Assembly (NCBI GenBank): GCA_932294295.1
Contig: OW028573.1
Location: forward strand, 18,310,155 to 18,374,154
Origin: Alitta virens
Lineage: Eukaryota; Annelida; Polychaeta; Phyllodocida; Nereididae
Length of the DNA: 64,000 bases
Direction: 5' to 3'
Shown: piece after piece, positions 12,201-27,200 of the stretch
Layout of the letters: each line of letters starts with the position of its first letter
Position numbering within the stretch: the stretch's first letter is position 1
Made by a program: the position numbers and the translations under genes
The notes under the pieces: generated by a model
The model's input: the letters and a program-made list of their open reading frames with translations, nothing else
What the model was told of the DNA's origin: nothing
Databases searched by the model: none

Positions 12201-15200
12201 GGGCACAATTGCATTGGGAGGACCAACCAGTAGCAAGACATCTTGCTTGATTACCCATTTAGCTTGCTCGGCAATCAAGCCCACTTGCAAACGACTTGTC
12301 TGAGGGAATTTGGCAAGATGCTGAGTGGAACAAGCTCGAGTGGACACAGGGAGGAGTTATGAAGATCCAACAAAAGCCAACCACTGATGACTGCACAAAG
12401 CAATGTCAGGGGCCAGAAAATTGCTTCCATCACATTATTAACCCGTCTCATAAAGGACCCCTCACCCAAATATTACCCACACCTTATGATTGCATTTCCA
12501 TAATCAAATTGAGCATGGTGTTTGTTGAGTTGCAAATCTTCCAAATGGAGTGCTCCCAAAGACAACATGTCTGCCTCCCAGAAATATTGTTCAAGGGCCA
12601 GACAACTCAGTTGTTTTTTTTTTGGTTCCTTTAGAAATATTGAATCAACCAATCAGCTGAGAGCTTCTCCCCGCCATGATTGGCTCTTGTCAATAGGAAT
12701 AATATTTTTCTGTTTCCATGGTGATGTTTTGTGTGGCATGCAAGCAATCACTTTTGCCCCTGGAATTGCCTCCCTGCCCGGGCCCTGCCTAAAAGCTGTT
12801 ATAATAAGTTTTTCTACTTCATAAAAATCACACATCTGCTGATGCGATCGAATAGTGACAAAGGCTTAAGTGGGGAATTTCAATGCTAGACAAATCAAGC
12901 TAACTTTTTCGCTTTTGCTTGATGTCACTCAATAATGCTACCATGATGGATCCAAGGAATTGCATTGATTTAAGCAAACATTCACTGAACTTACCACGAT
13001 CAATAATTCCCTTTTCAAAGTGGATTTTGTCCAAATCAATTTGATTTCATTATTCAGAGAAGTTTTGAAAGAGGATTTAGTCGAACAAAAGAAGAATATT
13101 AGAAGAAATTGGATCAACACAAAGACGAAGAAGGCTCAGGCTGTTCCAGTTGAAGAAGTTCACCCATCAGACACACCTGAAACTTTGCTCACCTCTTGAT
13201 AGCAGGTCTGAGCCAAAATTTCAGGCAGGACCGACAGACGACCGAGCGAAGAACACAGCTCTGGCGCACAAAGGAGACACAGCACAATGAACACTAATGA
13301 GAAGAGACGAGCACAAAAACAATAGTAGCTACGACAGCTTGGTGAAATTCAGGGAGGACAGACACAGGTTGCTTGACATGCCCCGACACATCCCATGGGA
13401 CTCAGCAGCCCAATCGAGGGAGATGGAATGACAAATCAGCAGAGACATAAAAGCTGACAAAGCCAGGGATGAGAGTGCGACCGCAGCAACCCTGGAAGCT
13501 GACCTCAGAGGGTGGGATGACGCAGCCATTCAGCCTGAGGCGTGAATGCTGATAACCCTGTAGCAACATAGCAGACACTCTCACTACCATGTTCTACTCT
13601 ACAAGCACTTAACAGCAGACATGTGACAAGATGCAATACAAAGAAGGTCACCTACCTGACAAGGATGCTGATGGGGAAGACGTGTTTGTCCTTGGCAGGC
13701 TCCAGTTGCACATGAATATGCAGACTCTGCCCAGAATTAGTCTCACTGACGTTGAACTGGTGGACGTTCATGTGGTGTTTCTCCAAAATCAACAAATCGC
13801 TCATCATGGTCTGCAAATGAATAAGCAAGACATCAACAACTAATTCATGCATTTCTCACTCCACGCGAGACATACTTACTATATTATACTACAGCACAAC
13901 CTTAACTAAAGCATCCCTCATATGTTATTCTTTTCCATTATTTTATCCCAAAGCACTACTCACTATATTATGCAACAGAATAGCCATAATGTGAGCCTCT
14001 ACTCTGTATTTCTGCGTCCCTTGGCATTTCATCCATTACCCGAGGATGACAGAGTATATATTTGACAAAGCTGAGAGCCCTGCCACAGCATTTTACAGCA
14101 TACTCATGAATGATATTGACGTTTGACCTTCAAGATGTCAATGACACAGATGACGGATGCCCATGAGGGAAAGGGACACTCCTACATGGATCCAACGCCC
14201 AGACATTTATGGCTGTGGGGTCAAGCAGCATGACAGAGTCTTTGTTGATGGATAGAGCAGGGAGCACTCAAACGATGGGGTCGATCAGGGGCTCCACTCA
14301 AGCAATCATGAGGTTCTGTGTTCACTTAGCTGCCATGCACTTTGCAGATATATCTGTGCATGGAGTTGTGCACATGTTTCACAACATTGGGCTAGCACGC
14401 ATGCACCAGCACTAAATTGCATTAGTTGGTGAAACTGCAGCACTGGGAGCGAGCAAATGGTCCTTGTATCAGTCCCACACTGACCCACCTCCATTTCCTC
14501 ATATGAAAAATTGATAGCAGCCAAAGCAGCAATTCTATTTATACCAATGAGACATAGCAGTAAGATTTATGGCTCTTATTTGGGCAGCATATAGCTCTGC
14601 TGATATCACTCTGATCCAGGCACATCAGAGGCACACAATAAGGACAATAGGCAGTCCCTCACGCTTCACTAGAGAGACTCACCAGAGTGGGGTCACGTTT
14701 CAGGCCCCGCTTTTCATCCGCATGTCATAGAATATGCGTGAAGCTGCTCACACATTTGCCTGCTGTTGCATGGCCATGAGAGAGGTGCCATACATCACAG
14801 TTATTAGATTACCAACGACCCAGCTATCCATCAATGCAGCATATAACGATACCTGAGAGTTGAGCTCCTGATGGGGAATGTGCATGTTGACCAGGTCATC
14901 AGGAGGCAGCCCATCCACACTCAGCTCCTGACCATCACATGTGAAGAGTGTTAGTGATGCCACTTGCGTCTGCACCTGAAACAACAGCAATATACTGATG
15001 AACCACACCTGTCTCCACTGCCTTTGTAACGACAACTACATCTGACTTAACCACCTATTTGTTACACCATGACAACTGTATTACATTATAGATTTACAAG
15101 CATTTATCTCTGGTCAACATCCTGCTGCTACAGACAAGCTGACTTCACCCTTTCCCATTCTCTTAGCGACAGCAACAGCAATTCTACATTACCATCGCAT

Positions 15201-18200
15201 TGATTAAATATTCAATACTTTCCATTAACTAAACAGCCCCACGAGTAATAAATCATCTCTATGTCACAACCCATGAGAAAACTCAAATACATTCATTGCA
15301 TTCAACGTGTTTCTACATCATTAATTTCCAACCAGCTACGTTTCGTTGGTCCCAGGGCAGCACTGGATCAACATTCCTAATTACAAGATGAATATTCGGG
15401 CAGTTAGCGAAGAAAGCAGAAGCCGGCTGCTCCATCACAGCATTTCTATTATATGGCAGGGTATGAACAATTGGGATGTGGACGAGGTCCCTCATGATGG
15501 ATTCACCATCCAATGCCAATTCCCCTCCTTGCCATATAATGAAATCTGTCTGCCTAAATGAGATTCATATTCAAGGCTGGAGCCTAGCTCTTCAGGTCAT
15601 TAACAGATCAGCCCAGAGACTATTCCATCAGCAATTGCTCATTATGCATTTGCCAAACCACCACCAGCATACACAGCTCTACAAAACCTTCAAGGCATAT
15701 TGCTGAAATCCATTACAAGAGAAAATGTACCTTGCGCTTTCTGTTCTTTGAATAGATGTAAGGATTGTTGCGGAAGGTGAGCATGTGGGCCTGGTAGCAG
15801 TCTTCTTCCATTGAAGAGGAGTCGACTAGCAGTCCTTGCTTCAGCTTCACATTGCTGTTCAGCACATGCTGCATGTTGGAAGGCAGCACAAAATTTGTCA
15901 GCTGCGACTGGCTTGTGTAAGCGCGGCTGGCTCTGAAGCGGCCCGCTTCTGTCAGAAGATTGCCAGTGTCCTTCGTGAAAACTCGCTCTCCTACCACCCA
16001 TTGTTGCATCTCGCTCTGTGAAAATTGACAAAATGGTGACAAAATGGAAGACATAATTAAACGCACATATTTACCAGACGGAAAGGAAATCAGCATTTGC
16101 ATTATATATTCAATCTTTTCGGAACTGATGAGATGTTGGCTTACCTTAAGGACTGTGTGAACTGCATGTCGCGATTTCTCCACAACCTCTTTTACTTGGT
16201 TCGGTGCTTCATATTCTATCTCATAGGACAACGGCGAGGGAGTTGTCAGGTCCCTTTCCAACTGTTCTGCAACATCCGCAGTGGTGACTGCAGCCAAGAT
16301 GTTGGCAGCCCCATCAATAGTGAGGGAGGCAATGTTGGTCGTGTCAAGCTGTTTGCCCCTGCTGGCCAGAGTCTCCACCTGCCGGACAGCCTTCTCCAAG
16401 ATGTCGCTGGCAATGACCAAGCTCGACACCTCCAGCTGCAAGATATTACAGCGGTCAGGTTAAACAGATGCAGCAGTAATACTATTACAAATACATGTAA
16501 CAAGAATGCCTGAAGCCAGTAATGTACAAATATTAATTAAGGATTCCTTTGCTGACACATACCTACGGTAACTCGGGCACACACTATCTATCTGTTAGAT
16601 AACTTGAGCCTGATGTGAATGGTTACATCACACAGGTTTCATATGATAATATTGCAATAGCACGCACAACTCCATTCACACACCCAGGTGCGAGATAAAG
16701 CAATATGAAACACAATATGAGCCTATCTGTTCACAAGTTTGTATGATATGCCACACCACTGCACGACATTCAATACAGAAAACCGCTAGTCCCTTATGAA
16801 AAAAGAACAACATCATATAAAACATGTGTTGCCCGTTAAAATGCATTAGGACACAGGTCTGTTCTACCTCTTAATCACTGGAACTCTAACTATTTGCAGA
16901 GTAGAGGCAAGCCTGGGCCAGCAAATCAGATTATTACAGATCCGCCATGTGATAGGGCCGCATATCTGAGCTGGGCCTGCAAAATGATCGGACGCAATGG
17001 CAGTTGTCATTAGCATAAACTGATAGGGCATTATACTCTCATGTTCCCAACCTCATTTGGCCTGTAATTCGTCCAAACACGTAAACCTAATTCAGGCAAG
17101 GATCTGATTAAATCGTCAGGAGAATGGACAATTCCTGGGGCACCAATCTCACTAATCATGAAAAGAGAATGCGAGTGTGGCAAAATGGAACTGAGAAGGC
17201 GCCGGTAACAGGAGCTGCCACGACAAAAATAACATCTTGTTACAGTAATCGACGCTGGAAACCCAGTAAACTGGATATTTTTGTAAAATTCCCAGACCTT
17301 TGCACTACAGATTGTGTCACTCAGTATCAACTCTCCAAGGAAAGCATAAACTAAACCCTCCCCAACGCTCCCCACTTAACATGTGACCTAGCTTACCCAT
17401 TCATTCTCTTATTGCACAGAAACTTTCTCACAGGAATTCTCAGGAGAAAAACTAAATATCCTTGTTGCTTGGATACAGATTCATAAATACAAGCGCCCTT
17501 TGGCAAAGACACCATGGTGTATGATCCAGTTTTACATGAAGCATTAATTAGATATGTCACAGGATCCTATCATAACTCAGAGATCTAAATTAATCACATG
17601 CAACATCGCAGTGACTTATATTTTTGACAACACGATTTGCAGATGGCTGTGTGGATGCATATGTAACTGGTGTATCCCCCCAGTGACTCATTTGTGCCAA
17701 CATAAAAAAAACAATCCATTAAAATACAAAGCGCCAGTAGAGATGGGCTAATTAGAAAATGAGATTAATGGCTCTAGTTTCACAGTATCATTGAACCCAT
17801 CCGATGAGAATATAGGTAGAGCATCAGCCGACGCTTCGTATTATCGTTATTGTAAAGCACAAGGGAACAATATGATTTAGTAGCGATGAAACGGATAGTA
17901 GGGAGTGCAGCTGTTGCCTGGGGGAGGGGATTACGAGCAAGAAGGGAGATTAGGGCTGCCTTATGGAGGCACGTGGCACATGTCTGTTAGTTTTTCTCGC
18001 TTAATTAGTGCATGATTGTGGCAGGAGTCCAGCAGTTCGCAGCAGCCTGATTGGCCAGCGAATGGGAGGGGAAGAGGTCACCACTCATTAAACACATAGA
18101 CCAAGTGTTCTCATATGTGTTATGATTAATAATTGGCAATAAGTATGGGGCCGGTGATTTATGGGCGCGCACTGGCATGAAGGTCTGTGGCTGGTGCTAG

Positions 18201-21200
18201 TAGGAACAGGCTGTGGTGTTTAATGTCGGCCAGTATTGGTGCAATATTAAAGAGAGGAAGGCGAGGAATGGGTGGGCAATGTGTCTGCAGATTTCTGGGC
18301 AGAGGTGGTCTTAGCAGGAAACGTAAGGAGAAGGGGAAGTGCACCTGAAGGTCGCTTGATGACAGGGCTATTGATCCTGGTCGATTTAGGAGCAGACGGA
18401 GTACTTGTCGCACACTACACCGAGGTGCTGCAGCCATGACTCAACAGGGCCCCCAGAGAGGAGCTGCTCTGCCTGCTCAGGCCCTAATGCGTCTTGCACC
18501 GTTCAGCCAGTCAAGTGTCCGCAGCCCTCCTCTTTCCTTGTGCCACAGGTGTTTGTCTTGTCAGGCTTGTCATCAGCAACCCGTCAGCATCCCTCATTTT
18601 CTTTTGTGAGTAGCCGATAGCTAACATGCATGCTGGCCTGACTTGCAACATATGTTCTTTCACTTGCTTAACAGTTTCATGAAGCAACCACTGCTCATCA
18701 ATTACTGCAAGCATCCCACAGCTGTGCTCGAAGGCGATGCTGCAGACAGGCAACGAAGCAAAGAGCCATTGCCAAACATGACCACCATAGCCAACCAAGC
18801 AGCCATTTCTCTGCGGTTGACTCCCTACAGAGAAGGCAGAGGTGACCACAAGGACCCGATAGGATTACACAGGGAATATTGGCAATTACGTGCAGATCAC
18901 AAGTCGTGCGCTTTATTGGCTCTCTGACGTCCAAAGGTCGTCTAAACGGCAGGATAAAACAAAGGAGCAACAAAAACGGCACAAAAGCCAATTAGCAGAC
19001 GTCAGCGGAGATGAAACGCCAGCAACTCTGCGCAGAGGGAGGGCGGCTGCCACTTTGACGCTGAGTTGTATTAGCAGACGAGAGATTGAGCGCATTCACA
19101 TAATTCAGATCTGCCATTTATCGAAGCAATAATCCCACACAGAATTTCCAGGTAATCCGCTTACTCTGGTATCTGCCAGCAAAAAAAGGGCACAGCAGGA
19201 CCAGCAGGGACAAGCACGAAAGAGTAATCTGGCTCACTCACAAGCAGCCTCACGAGCTGTCGATGTGTCCTGCTGTGCTTTTCCCGCCGTGTCCATCTTA
19301 CACGCCAGCTTAAACTGGCGCAGTCTCAGCAGCCGCATCACATGCAGGATGTCACTGCCATGCCATCTATAGATCACCAGCCAGACTATTCAAGTCTGGC
19401 ACTCCGTTTGCCCTTGACTTCTAAAAATACTCTTAGCTGTTGCCAAATAAGAGAGAGCCTCACCCCATCACAATCGATATGTGTGCTCTCCCCCCAGCCG
19501 AGACCAACAAACAGCAACTTCATACAGCTCTGCATAAGTCTCACAGAGACTGAGGCTATCAGACTGGCCCGTCTGAGCCATAGCAAAGCCACTTTGATGT
19601 GTTCCATATGTAATGGCAGAGGACAGCCCTATGAGACAGCCCTATGAGACATGAACACAAACTGATCTTGCTGTATGTGCGTGTCTGCTTCAGCAAGATT
19701 CTTGAAGTCTATGTGCACAAAACTTATCTTCTGATGTTTACGTCTCGGTCCTCCTTCGCCCAGACCCACACGACGTCCTTCTTACGCCCACCTAAGGAGA
19801 ATCGACCATTAGTGCCCGGTCACAGAGGAGAACCTTGTCTTACACTTTGAGCCATAGAAAGCCGGAGCAACTGCATCCAGCATCCGCACAGCGAGGAGAG
19901 CAAGGGGAGAGGAGGAAGTAAAGAGGGCTTCTCTGCCTTGTCACGTGACAAGCCCTCAGATGGAGAGCCGTTGCCATGGCAGCCATGTCTCAGCAGCTGG
20001 TGACACTAGAGGCTGAGCCAGGCCGGCCAGTGAGCAGGCAAAGCAGGAGGGAGGGCGAGGACCAAGTGATAGATGGCAGCGATACAACAAGCAGGCGCAC
20101 TGTGTATAAGGCATAAATCTGGTTAGGACCTGCCAGCTGCTCCCCCACTCAAAGGGTCAGCCTTTAATGTAATCCAGGAAGACCAGTGGTCACTGCATCC
20201 TGTATTTATGGACGCTGGTCGGCGACTGCAGGCCAATCAGCACCATGGCCTTTGTGCAACTTGCATAGCCCACAGATACCTTATAATTACCATTACACAA
20301 GCGTCTATAGAGTGGCTGGTTGGGGCAATTACTTCATCAATAAGAGTGCACCAGAAAGGAAGACGTTTTTAGTGACCAGGAGTCAGTCCAGCTTGGTCCT
20401 CATCTGCATATTGATGTATGCACTGGTGAGTGGCTGGGGAGGCTGAGTGTATTGTGACAGAACATCTGTATGCAGGACTGGCTCCTGCAGGCCCAATCAA
20501 CATGTCTTGTTGCTGAATCAGCAATTGGATGCAGGGCAAGCTCACCTAGTTGCTCAGAAGCAGCAGAGGAGAAGCCCTTGCAGTGATGAGGCGCAATGCA
20601 ACAACAAGTGTGTGACTCTGACAGGCCTGTGACAGCATCACCACTGTGCTACACAACAACCATTACTGCTCCCATCACTGTGATATCATATGACACTCTG
20701 TAACTAAAGCCTCCATTGAACGCAGGTCAAAAGAGAAACACCTCAGAATAAGACTGCACTTGTGTAACGTGACCGAAGGTAAAGGCTTCAGACTAACTTT
20801 ACATCACAGTATTGATCGACTGCAATATGTTAGGCCCAGGTTAGGAGGCTGCTACCTAAAAGGAATCCATTAACATTTATGATACAACCCGTGAGCAAAA
20901 ATAGAGCTCCTTTGAAGAGGGGCAGAGTGCATCTCTAGGTCTTCGTGCTAAAATAATGCTCAGGAGAGCTGGTGACATTTGACTGTTTCAGGTCCTATGA
21001 GTCAGCAGTAAATACACTGGATGAGTCTACAAACATCAAGACTGAGCATAAACTGAGCTCTGCTCGTGCATCAGATATAAGACGGTGTTTATCCCCTACG
21101 AACATTGACGCTCACACTTCTGACACACTTCCTATAGATGACAGTTTGATATGCCACAACAAAGTATTTCACTAATGTCAATCGTCATGCCTAACGGGCC

Positions 21201-24200
21201 ATGTAAATATATCAATGCACACATTTATAGCCTACATGCCAAGTTTAAACTAGCCGTGATGATGTGATACAGCCCATAATGCAATGCACACGATACGCTG
21301 CGATCTGCTAGAATCTAATTAGCAAACTGAGATGATGTGACATTATGTCATGGTGAAGTGGAAACGGAGAGATCATATGACAATTACGTTACTACAGTAT
21401 GTGGATAAAAAAGTGTAAAAAGAGAAAGGGAGAAAAAGTAAACACGTACCTCATTAGTGACAGCAGTGCTGGAGGCCACGGCGGCTGTAGTTTGTTGAAC
21501 TTCATACTGAAACAAAGGAAATCCCGAGGTTAATATGAGTTTCTCATCTGTTATCAACAACTGCATAGTTAAAAGGCAAGGGAGCCCCCCGGGTGATTCA
21601 TGTTGCTGGCCCTGATCGAGACAATAACGTGGTTCTCTACAATTAAACAGAAAGCTGACGATTACATGCAATTAATGCATTATGGGCGCGGTGCAGCAAA
21701 TGGGATCCATCAGACATTGGGTTGGTGGGCCCGGGAGACGATGGCCAGGCATGCCACCAAAATGCAGAAGGATAGCATGGCCCAGCGGCCCCGTCACTCC
21801 AGTGGGCCCTATCACATGCGCTGTCTAATTAATGAGGCCGTATTCTCATCACCCTCCTGCATATTCATTCACACTAGATTGTGCACGATCGCTGCACTAG
21901 GGACCTACACGATACTTGCAGGGAATGTGCAATGCCATATAATTGGCCCGGGCCGTGCTTAAGCCATTCCATGAGGCCCATGCATATAGACCAACACGGC
22001 ACAAGCCAACATGGCATGTAGACCAACATGGCACATAGACCAACATGGGCGTGTGTGGTTAGATGGCATAGCGGCGTGGGCGGGGATCCGACTGGATCAC
22101 ATGCCATTCAGGGTGACCTAGATTGTAGGCACTGACTCACAAGGCTGCAATGATAACATGCGGTCGACATGTCCACACCGGTCACACTCTGTGACAAATG
22201 ACTGACACTAAACAAGAACCAAGCATGTGGCCAACTAATGCCTCCAGTCACAATACATATATTAGCGCATCCATATTAATATCCTCAGCGGACTGTGTGT
22301 ATGCTTGTTTTTATGCACATATACAAACAACTGTGTCCTCCTGACCTTCGTGTGGGATGGGACTGAAAACATCATGGTCAAAATATGTCAGCACAACAAT
22401 AGTACTATTCATAGCCTGTTAAACAATCTGACTGCTCTAAAACATGATCAATAGTGACATTGAATAAGACCCAAATGTAGCCGCTACAGGCTTTGGATCA
22501 TGGTATGTTGCATGGGAGAGATGGCTACAGTCTCTTATTGCAGTGTTATCGTGCAAGACACCAGCCATAAGAGTCGGACTGAAGAAGACAGGTGCAAGTG
22601 GCGTGGCATAATCATGGCTGTGACTAGTGCTTAATGATGCTGCCAGGCGCACACGGCTGCCTCAGCAACACGCCCGAGCATCAGTTCAAAGCAGGCCCGT
22701 GTCATCCTGCAGGTCACTGACTGCAGCATAAGCGCTTTCCAACCGACTCAATCAAGATGTGTTTCTAGAGCCTGTCAGACCTGCAACACTCGTCCCTTTG
22801 TGCTTGCTATGTGGCCACTTGGCCCTTGCTCCTCTAGTCCCTAATGCTTCTGATGCAGTTGCTGCTGATGCCGTTGATGCTGCAGCAGCCCCATCATAGC
22901 GATGGACCTACCCTTACTCATCCTTCACACGCCGATGCTGCTGCCCCCACTCCATAAAAGCCCCAGTAGGGCCATGCTGAGCAACCAGCCCAAGCCCTAG
23001 CTCTAAGCCCACGCAGTGGATCATTACATCCAGCTGCCTTGTGTAACTTCTATATCAAATGGGTGTTTCACATTAAACTGGTTACATTACCTCCAGGAAT
23101 AGCAGCACTTAGGGCACTAAAGATATCTCAGCATAACTTCTGATGAAAAAATTCAGATCAGGTTGTGCAGGGACGTAGCGGGCCAGGTGAGAGGGGTTCA
23201 GACATGCTGGATACGGCCGATCACTTGCACCTATAAGCGATCAATGGGAAGCTATGAGAAAAGCACTGGGTGCATGCGTGCAATCAATGCTCCCGGTCAG
23301 TAATCATAGGTGTCCGGGAGGTGGTCCCCCTATCGGCCTCTTATCGATGCCATCGACTCGCCATTGTCTGTCAGCAGAGTTCAATTTTCAGCGCTTATCG
23401 AATGCTATCAATATAAGACTTGTCATGCAAATCAATGCCTTCCACTGCCATACAGCGGCCGTCATTAAAACATCGATAGCGGGCTGTGATCACACATAGG
23501 CAGAAGGGGAGGGGGAGGGGAGGGCGGTGGCGGCAAGGGGCTTATCTTCTGATGCAAGCCAGGCTGCAGCATGCAGGCCCCGTACTCCGTTACAGGCAAT
23601 CTAGGCAGTGCTTATCTGGCCCACCATAAATTGTGTACACCACACTCAGCGGCTTGCTTCTGGAATACTTTACTCACAGGACAAGGGCAGCTAAGGAGAG
23701 AGTTTGGGAGCTGCTTGCTGCTGCTGGGAGTGGGGTGCTTGCCTGTGTCATGAGAGTGCTACACAGCTGTGCCACGTTGCACTCTCCCTCCTATCACCAC
23801 TCCAGCCAATACTTGTCTGCCAGCTCATTTATACCGTCTCTAAATCTTTCTCTTTTTCTAACGTAACAAGCCCCATGGTCCCAGACGCCAAAGAAAGGCG
23901 CGGGGTGTTTCGCATACATTACGCTGTGAGCAAGATAAGGACCTTGCAGGGCTAGTGGCTCAACTAGTCTGAATTCAATGAATTGCACTCCTATCTCTAG
24001 CCGCTGCATCTGCGGCAACTGAACAACAGAACAAAACCAGAAATGAAGGAGCGCATGACTGTTTTCATCTGCACCTAATTAGGCTATGAAGAGATGACAG
24101 CCAGCGCCACCAGACCTGTCACAGCTACATCGTCTCCGCGCTCTTTCCCTTATTGTTTTCAAGCCACTTTGCGAGTCGGAACACGCCCTGCTTGGCTCTT

Positions 24201-27200
24201 CGATCCCACAATCAGGCCAGCCTGCCATTTACAGCTAATTGCCTCGATCTCTCAATGAAACTTTAGCTCCTTTCTTCTTTTAATCAAAATCAAATGGTTT
24301 TTGCTAGCTGCGTCTCAAGTTACCAATCGCATAGCCAAGCTGAGCAGACACTCTGGTCACGACCGCCACCAAGAGCTCAACACCGCAGAGTCTGAACAGA
24401 CCCAGGTCTACGTGAAAAGTGAAATGCAAACCTACCTATGAATATAGAAGATGCGAGTTAAGAGCAGACCACGCATGGTCCCATCACATGCAGACAGACA
24501 TTGTGAGTAGTCCGAGGAAGGTGGCAGACTGGCTGCTAACATGGCAAACTCCACCATATGGTATGGTCCTGCATGGGCGCTGCGCTGCTGCTGCAAGCTG
24601 CTGAGTCTGAGTCCGCTTAGCTGCTGAAGCTGCTGAAGGCGCATCTCATTCTGCATCCCGCCTGGCCCGCATCCCGCGGCCGACTGCCGCCCAGTTTCCC
24701 TCACCGCCCGAGACTAGTGCAGCCATCTAGGGGGCGCTGAGGAGGCGGCTCCAGCTGCAGCTGATTGGACATGGCGCCTCGCTCAATATTGACTTGGCCT
24801 GGGCACATGGGCGCTATTGGTCTGTACCTGTGCAGCAAGCAGGCCCTCCAGCCTCTCTGCTCACTGCATGGTGCAAGCGCTGACTGGACGGCAGCAGGGC
24901 AGCTTGGACACACCTGTACTCTGTCCAAACAGCAGCGCACTGCAGGACCTGGCCAGCATCACAGCTTCTGTCCCAACCCTATTGATGCTGCTGCTGCTGC
25001 AACTCATCTGCTCTGGATCCCTCCCCTGCAACTCTTCCCACTCCGGATCTCACCTCTGGCTACGCTTTATCTTTTATCCTTGAAACGATTGTTCAAAACT
25101 TGCTGGCCCCAAGCATTGCTCACTTATCTCAAATTAAGCCTCTTACAACTTCATGTCAAACGCAAAACTTTCCCTGTCTCTTTAAATAGACCCACGTGCC
25201 TTTGGTTTGAAATTTTTTGCACTTTAAAAAAGTTGATAGTGGTTGACCTCAGCAACGTGAGCAACTCAGCAGCAGGGAAACTTCTCTGCACTATCACATA
25301 GTCTGTGGAATGTAGATTCCACTGCACTCCTTCTATAGTGTCAAACAGAATGCTACTATTGAAGTACATTGGGAGAAATGGGGACATCCACAAGGCGTAA
25401 ACCTCTCTCTGTAGTAGAAACTGTAAATAAACCCCATAACAGTGCATGCTGTGCACATGTCCTTCATTTTCCCAATGTATATAATGTACGATATCATACA
25501 TAAACATTTTATCAGATATATTATTGATCACATGCATTTTGTATTTAGATTTTTAATCTGTATTAACCGGGCTATTTTAGAGTCAGCCTGGTCTGGAGCA
25601 GCTGCATATTAATTGACAGATACTGGTGGTGATTACTGCATGACATTAAGGCTTTTAGCCTAACGTGTTTTTCTGGGATTAACTCGATATTGACTTTTAC
25701 TTTAACAAGGGATTACATTGCATGGCGGTAGTTAGTGCACAGTGGTTCGATAGTGCAACAAAAGGGATTATAGCATCATAGCACAGTGAACGGAGATTTG
25801 TTGAGAATCGTGGGAGCCAGGATATATCAACGTCCAGTATACATACACAGAGACACAGATCAGAGTGGCGGAAGCGGGCAAAGCATGCCAACACCTGCTC
25901 TGAGGCGTCCATCAATGCCTTCTTCATCATGGGCTTCGTTAAATATTAAACAGTGGCTGTTAACCTGACGAGTGAGGCTGGTCAATGTAGCATAGGTGCG
26001 CCCTTTGTCGCCAGTCGCCCTGTTCCATGATACTTTTGTTGTGCAACACACTGAGATGATGGGAGCGCTGTAATGTGATCAAAACTTATCAAGCGCCTAT
26101 TTGAAAGGGCTTTGTGGCCATAATGAGGACTGCGGGGCTGTGTGCACATGACTGGCCCACAGCCTAATGCAATCACACGAGGAGAAGCATCTGCACAGCC
26201 GCTTGTCCCCTGCACACATACCTCCGTCAATGACGGGGCATCACCCATTCACCCCCACCCACCCAGTGGCACCCATGGCATGACACACTGACCAGTGCCC
26301 AGCATGACCAGTGACCACTGATCCTGCGCTCCACCCATGTCCTGCCATGTCACACCAGGTCACCTTCTTAACCCAGTCACATTAATATTAATAGAGAAGG
26401 CAAGGGACGGTCACTTGCTTGACAGCATCTCATACATGACAGCATCAGACATTCTTGATGCTACCAGCTACCCTCACATTCCTACAAAACAACACACAAT
26501 GGCTATTAGGGCCACACAGCTCAGAGGCTTCAAACACTGCTTCCTCAAAGAGAAAAACTCCCAGCCTGTTTCTATGGAAGAATTAAGTTGTCAAAGCGGC
26601 ATTTCCTTTCAGTAAATGTTATCAGATTGTGCACATTAATGAGTGAACACATCTGATGTGAAAAGGGATAATGTAACTCAAACTGACGTATCGTTGTAAT
26701 CTCTCTGGTTAACTCCAAAAGCTTTAATTGTTGCCTTTTTCTCAAAACTAGTTCTCCTCCTCCTGATCCTAACGATTTGTAAGGGAACTTCCATTGTGCA
26801 ACTTGCACACGAAGGCAAGAAAAAGTCACATTTTAATTTGCAAGACCATTAAAAGTGTGTCATTAATTAAATGGGAATTGGCTTTGCGTAAGAATTGAAA
26901 TAAGTGAAGCGGAGTATTAATGACAAGAATGACATGAACACTATTTACCAGTTTCTACGCTAATGAGTGATCCTATTACAATTAGAGCAGGACCTGGCGT
27001 TCTTCTGCAAATGTCACCTGCATCCTATCCTCCTGCTCATCAGTGTGATGTGTCTCTCTCTCTGCTGTCTCTCTGCATTTTTGCCCTCTCTGCATCTTGC
27101 AAGCTGCAGCCATGATCCCCAGCCATTCAGCTTGCCAACTTTCATCATGGTCTAGTTATATCATGGCTGTGGCTCTTTAATTACTAAGCATTAAACAGCA

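Noticed and set aside
24765..25301. 178-codon plus-strand open frame
   Set aside because: Composition is that of translated intron (runs of L, S, A and C), with no domain and no splice or promoter support.
25739..25760. GGTTCGA-like word as a tRNA or tRNA-derived SINE B box
   Set aside because: No matching A box, cloverleaf or tail was found around it.
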